10,455 bases of DNA from SHLQ01 sp964610745. GTDB lineage: Bacteria > Actinomycetota > Acidimicrobiia > Acidimicrobiales > SHLQ01. The position numbers and the translations under genes were made by a program. The stretch is taken from assembly GCA_964610745.1 (NCBI GenBank), contig CAZSYL010000086.1:1-10455 (forward strand). Reading direction: 5' to 3'. How positions within the stretch are numbered: the first letter of the stretch is position 1; the number at the start of each line of letters is the position of its first letter. This document shows, in pieces, positions 7,032-10,455 of this stretch. The notes under the pieces were generated by a model. That model ran no database searches, was not told the origin of the DNA, and saw only the letters and a list, made by a program, of their open reading frames with translations.

Positions 7032-7556
7032 CTAGTTCACCACGCTCCGAGCTGTTTCGGTACGCGCTACCCCGAGTGGATCTGCCACGACCCAGCGGTA
7101 CATGTTTCGCACCCAAGGGGCGAGCAAGACAGAGAAGACGCTCACACCGATGGCAATACCGACGAGCCCCCAGTCGACGAACTGTTCTGAGCCCAGTACA
7201 CCGAGCGCCAAACCGTAGGTTCCGGTCGCCAAGAACGCAGTAAACGCCACCAGCACCGGCATAACGCGAGGGTCTTCAGAATCGATCGACCGCGAGACAA
7301 ATCCAATGCCGTAGCCAAACGTCGCATAGATACCTGCGGCCAAACCAAACGCTCCTGGGACGACGAGGTCGAGCAGCAATCCAGCAGCAAAGCCGTTTCG
7401 GGCACCGAAGTCCGGACCCCCGACGATGCCACCGAGGATCGCCGCGACGAGGAGAGCATCGGGGGCCACGCCGAACACCCGAAAATGGGCAAAGATCGAA
7501 ACCTGTAGAACGAGCAGCACGAACAGAACCAGCGCTGTCTTCAGTCGGCGAGTCAC
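7032..7556 (-). CDS. mreD: Rod shape-determining protein MreD
   Basis: This 174-residue integral membrane protein belongs to the MreBCD complex that links MreB to the wall synthases. It is almost wholly hydrophobic, with about five or six membrane segments (roughly 6-24, 33-47, 55-88, 98-121 and 128-148). It carries the family-like pattern GFAAGLLLDLVVPGAFGL (55-72). The sequence is poorly conserved in this family, so the call rests on size, topology, that motif and position between mreC and mrdA. The start is GTG at 7556, overlapping the mreC stop as GTGA. Confidence 0.92.
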   Translation of the reverse strand: MTRRLKTALVLFVLLVLQVSIFAHFRVFGVAPDALLVAAILGGIVGGPDFGARNGFAAGLLLDLVVPGAFGLAAGIYATFGYGIGFVSRSIDSEDPRVMPVLVAFTAFLATGTYGLALGVLGSEQFVDWGLVGIAIGVSVFSVLLAPWVRNMYRWVVADPLGVARTETARSVVN

Positions 7557-8557
7557 TGATCCACACCATCCGCCGCTGCTCCGCCTACATCAGCTGTTCC
7601 GTCCGCAACATCTGCACCGCCGACATCATCAGTGCCGTCCGTATCATCGGCGACCGACTCGGTAACTGTGTCGTCATCGACGAGCGGGGCGGCAGGAGCC
7701 TCGTCGTTGGCTTCGACGGCATCTTCGTCGAGCCCGGGTTCGACGAGCACGACGCTGACGAAACGAAGGTCTGTCGGGTCGGCGGCAAGCTCGACCACCA
7801 AACTCTGATTCGAAGCATCGTCTGTCTGTACCGCAGAGCTGACGGTACCAATCACGAGGTTCGGCGGGAACAGTGTCCGCTCGCTCGCGGTGGTCGTGAC
7901 GGGATCGCCCACCTCGATCGTCGCTCGGTTATTGATGCCTTGAGGCACCTCGATGGTCGTTGGCGAGCCCGTGCCGCGCGCCAACCCAACTTCGCCCGCA
8001 ACCTCGACGCCCATGACAAAGTCGCTGCTCGAGATCAGGCGAACCGTCGCGGAGCTGCGATCGACGCGTTCGACGCGACCGACCACACCGGCTGCTGTCA
8101 CCACAGCCATGTCACGCAAGATTCCATCCTGGCTGCCCCGGTCGATCTCGATGACACCAGCGCTGAAGTTACCGACCTCGCCCGTGCGGACGCGAGCTAG
8201 CTGCAATGGAAAGTCGGTGAGGTCCTCAAGTCCGTTGATGGCCAGCAAGGCTTCAAACTCGGCCCGGTCGATGCCCGAGCGAACTATCTCGCCTCGAAGC
8301 TCGTCGATCTCGGCTCGTAGCGCGATGTTCTCCGCTTGCAGCTCGTCGAACTCGGTCGCGTTCTGCCACAGGCCCGTGATCGGCGACACGATTCGTTCTC
8401 CGCCGAGACGGATCGGTGTCACGATTTCGCGCGCGCCGCTCTGGATGGTCCCAAGTGGACCAAAGGCTTGGAAGTCGAGCGTGATGAGCGTCGCTGCCGC
8501 CAGGAAGATAAACCCGAGCGTCACTCGCCGACGCCCCGATTGCTGGGGGGCGACCAT
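7553..8557 (-). CDS. mreC: Rod shape-determining protein MreC
   Basis: This 334-residue bitopic membrane protein forms the periplasmic/extracellular scaffold that binds and activates PBP2. It has a basic N-terminus, a membrane segment (about 12-29), a coiled coil rich in E/L heptads (about 68-105, ELQAENIALRAEIDELRGE) and the double beta-barrel region (about 117-275), with GNFSAGVIEIDRGSQDGI as a family-typical stretch. From about residue 276 to the end is an acidic Asp/Ala/Gly/Thr-rich tail that is probably disordered and extracellular. ATG 8557 lies 8 bases after the mreB stop, with no clear Shine-Dalgarno, so translation is probably coupled to mreB. Confidence 0.94.
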   Translation of the reverse strand: MVAPQQSGRRRVTLGFIFLAAATLITLDFQAFGPLGTIQSGAREIVTPIRLGGERIVSPITGLWQNATEFDELQAENIALRAEIDELRGEIVRSGIDRAEFEALLAINGLEDLTDFPLQLARVRTGEVGNFSAGVIEIDRGSQDGILRDMAVVTAAGVVGRVERVDRSSATVRLISSSDFVMGVEVAGEVGLARGTGSPTTIEVPQGINNRATIEVGDPVTTTASERTLFPPNLVIGTVSSAVQTDDASNQSLVVELAADPTDLRFVSVVLVEPGLDEDAVEANDEAPAAPLVDDDTVTESVADDTDGTDDVGGADVADGTADVGGAAADGVDQ

Positions 8558-8565
8558 GACTTAAC

Positions 8566-9621
8566 TCAGATACTGCCCGAGCTGAACAAGACGCCGCGCA
8601 GCGACTCGAACTCCTCGAGGCTCTGGCCGGACCCGAGCGCAACGGCGTCGAGTGGACGATCAGCAACGAACACTGGCATACCGGTCTCGTCACGGAGCCG
8701 TACTGCAAGACCGTGCAAGAGCGCACCTCCACCGGCAAGGCAAATGCCGCGTTCCATGATGTCGGCTGCGAGCTCAGGTGGGGTCTGGTCGAGCGTTACC
8801 TTGACCGCGTCGCAGATTGCGGCGACAGGCTCAGCAAGAGCCTCGCGCATGTCGACGCTGGTCAGGTTGATCGTTTTTGGGAGACCGGTGACGAGGTCGC
8901 GACCGCGAACCTCAGCCTGCATTTCGCGTTCGAGTGGCCATGCCGAACCAAGGGCCTTCTTGATCTCCTCGGCAGTGCGATAGCCGATCGCGATGCTCTC
9001 TTCTTTCTTTGCGAATTGAACAATGGCCTCGTCGAGTTCGTCACCGCCGACGCGCACCGACTGGCTTGCAACAACTCCACCGAGCGAGATGACAGCGACC
9101 TCGGTCGTGCCTCCGCCGATATCGACGATCATCGACCCGGTCGGATCCTGAACCGGTAGGCCTGAGCCAATCGCTGCAGCCATTGGTTCTTCGATGATGA
9201 ACGCGGGCTTACGTGCGCCTGCAAACTCCGCCGCTTCCTGCACGGCTCGCTGCTCGACACCGGTGATGCCCGAAGGGACACAGATCACCATGCGTGGACG
9301 TGCCCACTTGCGTGGATGTACGCGCTCGATGAAGTAGCGGAGCATTTTCTCGCAGATATCAAAGTCGGCAATGACGCCGTCCTTCAACGGACGAACCGCT
9401 TGGATGTGAGCAGGTGTGCGCCCGATCATCCGCTTGGCTTCGGCTCCGACTGCCAGTGGCTCACCGGTATGGATGTTGACCGCCACAACCGAAGGCTCGT
9501 TGAGAACAATGCCCTCGCCCCGTACATAGACGAGTGTGTTTGCTGTACCGAGATCGACCGCCATATCGCGACCCGAGATTGACCCGAAATTCGCAAATGA
9601 TCGTGAGAACCCGTCGCCCAT
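8566..9621 (-). CDS. mreB: Rod shape-determining protein MreB
   Basis: This 351-residue actin-like ATPase forms membrane-associated filaments that direct lateral wall synthesis. Nucleotide-binding motifs are phosphate-1 DMAVDLGTANTLVYV (19-33), phosphate-2 MIVDIGGGTTEVAVIS (164-179) and the adenosine motif ICLAGGGALLHGL (293-305); EEPMAAAIGSGL (144-155) is also family-typical. The frame stays open back to a TTG at 9669, but ATG 9621 is chosen. It has GGAG four bases upstream, gives the usual MreB N-terminus, and leaves room for the promoter at 9675-9704. It is the first gene of the mreBCD-mrdA-rodA unit. Confidence 0.97.
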   Translation of the reverse strand: MGDGFSRSFANFGSISGRDMAVDLGTANTLVYVRGEGIVLNEPSVVAVNIHTGEPLAVGAEAKRMIGRTPAHIQAVRPLKDGVIADFDICEKMLRYFIERVHPRKWARPRMVICVPSGITGVEQRAVQEAAEFAGARKPAFIIEEPMAAAIGSGLPVQDPTGSMIVDIGGGTTEVAVISLGGVVASQSVRVGGDELDEAIVQFAKKEESIAIGYRTAEEIKKALGSAWPLEREMQAEVRGRDLVTGLPKTINLTSVDMREALAEPVAAICDAVKVTLDQTPPELAADIMERGICLAGGGALLHGLAVRLRDETGMPVFVADRPLDAVALGSGQSLEEFESLRGVLFSSGSI

Positions 9622-9674
9622 GACACTCCAAATATGACGAGACTCGGAAGGTCCGGTCCCGTACTCCAAGGGGG

Positions 9675-9704
9675 ACTCTAGTCAGCGTTGTAACACAGTT
9701 GCAA
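9675..9704 (-). promoter_or_regulatory. Likely mreB promoter
   Basis: On the minus strand TTGCAA (9704-9699) is followed after 18 bases by TAGAGT (9680-9675), a TANNNT-type -10 element. The predicted transcript would start near 9668 and give a leader of about 47 bases with the mreB Shine-Dalgarno at 9629-9626. The spacing and location are good; the -35 match to consensus is moderate. This is a visual call. Confidence 0.5.
9688..9704. promoter_or_regulatory. Operator-like inverted repeat over the mreB -35 region
   Basis: TTGTAAC-ACA-GTTGCAA is a 17-bp imperfect dyad in which six of seven arm positions pair. It covers the proposed -35 hexamer and part of the spacer, so a bound regulator would block the promoter. 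I cannot match it to a named regulator. Confidence 0.4.
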
Positions 9705-9790
9705 GATGACCGACACACTACGTGTTTGGTCGACTTCGGAGTGCGGTTTTATGGCCGTTTCAGCCGATTTTCCCGGCTTTTTCGACCGAT

Positions 9791-10198
9791 TTACAGGTTC
9801 GGAAACCAGATACCGATTTCGCGCGCAGCGGATTCATTTGAGTCGGATCCGTGAACGAGGTTCTCGGTCATCTCCGTACCAAAGTCGCCTCGGATGGTTC
9901 CGGGAGGTGACGAGGCGGGATTGGTCTCGCCCATCATCGATCGAACCATCGCGAACGTGTCTTCGGGGCCTTCGAGGACCATGGCCAAAACCGGGCCGCG
10001 GCTCATGAACGCTTTCAGGTCTGGGTAGAAGCCCTTCTCGACGTGCTCGGCGTAGTGCGCATCGAGCGTGTCCGAGTCGGCGGTGCGCAGTTCGGCAGCG
10101 ACGATCGTGAGGCCCTTGTCCTCGAAACGGGTGACGATGCGACCAGCGAGGCCTCGTTCAACAGCGTCGGGCTTGCAGAGTACGAAAGTGCGGTTCAT
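9791..10198 (-). CDS. ndk: Nucleoside diphosphate kinase
   Basis: This 135-residue cytoplasmic enzyme transfers the gamma-phosphate of ATP to nucleoside diphosphates by a phosphohistidine intermediate, balancing NTP and dNTP pools. Key parts are LCKPDAVERG (7-16, K9), the catalytic NLVHGSDS motif (113-120, nucleophile H116), and R85, T92, N93 and R103 in the nucleotide pocket (TNP, GTIRGDFG). The length is normal for a bacterial Ndk. ATG 10198 is chosen over the upstream ATG at 10243 because family members start directly with MxRTFVLxKPD. No Shine-Dalgarno precedes it, and a -10-like TACACT ends 8 bases upstream, which points to a leaderless or near-leaderless mRNA. Actinobacteria often keep ndk directly upstream of mreB. 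Confidence 0.96.
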   Translation of the reverse strand: MNRTFVLCKPDAVERGLAGRIVTRFEDKGLTIVAAELRTADSDTLDAHYAEHVEKGFYPDLKAFMSRGPVLAMVLEGPEDTFAMVRSMMGETNPASSPPGTIRGDFGTEMTENLVHGSDSNESAAREIGIWFPNL

Positions 10199-10206
10199 AG
10201 GCGAGG

Positions 10207-10212
10207 AGTGTA
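10207..10212 (-). promoter_or_regulatory. Candidate -10 element for leaderless ndk mRNA
   Basis: TACACT on the minus strand fits the TANNNT consensus and is separated from the ndk ATG by 8 bases (CCTCGCCT). That places the transcription start within about 2 bases of the ATG. No Shine-Dalgarno is present. No convincing -35 hexamer is seen at the usual spacing. Confidence 0.5.
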
Positions 10213-10219
10213 GCGGCAC

Positions 10220-10225
10220 TAGTCT
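10220..10225 (+). promoter_or_regulatory. Candidate -10 element for the divergent rightward ORF
   Basis: TAGTCT on the plus strand fits TANNNT and is followed by 7 bases (TGTTGTT) and the ATG at 10233, again predicting a leaderless mRNA. No Shine-Dalgarno precedes this ATG. Confidence 0.5.
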
Positions 10226-10232
10226 TGTTGTT

Positions 10233-10455
10233 ATGGGCTTCAATGCGGATTACGAACCAAGCTCATGGCAGTGGGTTCCCGACCAGGTCACCGAGTACGA
10301 GGCATCGGGAGGTGAGCGGGCAAACACCCTCATGGACACAGGCATCCCGATCGTTGCGCGGCAGTCCTTTACTTGCCGTACTTTCGCGTTCTTGGCAGTA
10401 CTTGCGCTGATCGCAGCTGCGTGTAGCAGCGGCACCGTCGAACAAGACACAGCAG
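10233..10455 (+). CDS. Partial ORF: nitroreductase-like N-terminus joined to a lipoprotein signal
   Basis: The ORF is open to the window edge (74 codons visible). Residues 1-41 (YEPSSWQWVPDQVTEYEASG, then TLMDTGIPIV) closely resemble the N-terminus of actinobacterial deazaflavin-dependent nitroreductases (Ddn-like, F420-using). In that family this is followed by a TxRGxKSGKxRKxxLMRVEH segment. Here, in every plus-strand frame, that segment is absent. Instead residues 42-64 read ARQSF..CRT, then FAFLAVLALIAAAC, then SSGTVEQDTA: a basic n-region, hydrophobic core, lipobox-like AAAC (C64) and polar mature start, as in a bacterial lipoprotein. It may be a deletion fusion that destroyed the nitroreductase, a lipoprotein gene using the internal ATG at 10332, or an assembly join. 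Function of the whole is not assigned. Confidence 0.6.
   Translation, partial: MGFNADYEPSSWQWVPDQVTEYEASGGERANTLMDTGIPIVARQSFTCRTFAFLAVLALIAAACSSGTVEQDTA

Noticed and set aside
6136..7035. 299-codon plus-strand ORF opposite mrdA
   Set aside because: It is an antisense shadow of the PBP2 coding frame; the composition mirrors the sense codons and no family is recognisable.
9622..9669. Longer MreB starting at TTG 9669
   Set aside because: The extra 16 residues match no MreB N-terminus, the predicted transcript would begin at or after this codon, and ATG 9621 has its own GGAG.
9762..9782. AGCCG-N7-CGGCT hairpin followed by TTTT, resembling a rightward intrinsic terminator between ndk and mreB
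   Set aside because: The stem is only 5 bp, and no rightward gene ends here. In the leftward ndk transcript the U run would come before, not after, the hairpin.
10199..10243. Ndk starting at ATG 10243
   Set aside because: The added 15 residues lie outside the family, and the extension would run across the proposed promoter and the start of the divergent ORF.
1..10455. CRISPR arrays, tRNA/rRNA genes, transposases, toxin–antitoxin or phage genes
   Set aside because: I looked on both strands and found no spaced direct repeats, cloverleaf sequences, transposase motifs or terminal inverted repeats.

Overview
The window is about 10.5 kb of moderately high-GC bacterial DNA. Nearly all of it is one leftward (minus-strand) block for cell elongation. 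The gene order ndk – mreB – mreC – mreD – mrdA – rodA – RNase E/G is the arrangement typical of Actinobacteria. TANNNT-type -10 elements placed 7-8 nt before start codons (leaderless mRNAs), a deazaflavin (F420)-type nitroreductase N-terminus at the right edge and a FadE-like acyl-CoA dehydrogenase also fit that phylum. A marine or aquatic member of Acidimicrobiia is my best guess, but the assignment is inference.

Layout in transcription order, right to left. At the right edge (10233-10455, + strand) an incomplete ORF diverges from ndk. It starts like a deazaflavin-dependent nitroreductase and then changes, in frame, into a lipoprotein signal peptide. ndk (10198-9791) lies 34 bp away and appears to be leaderless. 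A 169-bp spacer carries a likely mreB promoter and an operator-like inverted repeat. Then come mreB (9621-8566), mreC, mreD, mrdA (PBP2) and rodA, tightly packed: mreC/mreD and mrdA/rodA overlap by 4 nt as GTGA. A 347-bp gap before the RNase gene holds a 16-bp palindrome and a possible 54-codon leader ORF. RNase E/G (3206-1389) has a large disordered Arg/Gly/Asn-rich N-terminal region and ends just after its zinc-link cysteines. Five bases later an acyl-CoA dehydrogenase gene (1383-145) begins, where Actinobacteria commonly have rplU-rpmA-obg.

The genes from mreB to rodA would together build the elongasome: MreB filaments, the MreC/MreD membrane scaffold, the PBP2 transpeptidase and the RodA glycosyltransferase. 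ndk and the RNase are customary neighbours without a direct role in that machine. The acyl-CoA dehydrogenase is a lipid-catabolism gene and looks like a local intruder.

I do not see a convincing new multi-gene system. The best leads are the chimeric ORF at the right edge, the back-to-back leaderless promoters, the breakpoint-like RNase/acyl-CoA dehydrogenase junction and the RNase leader region.
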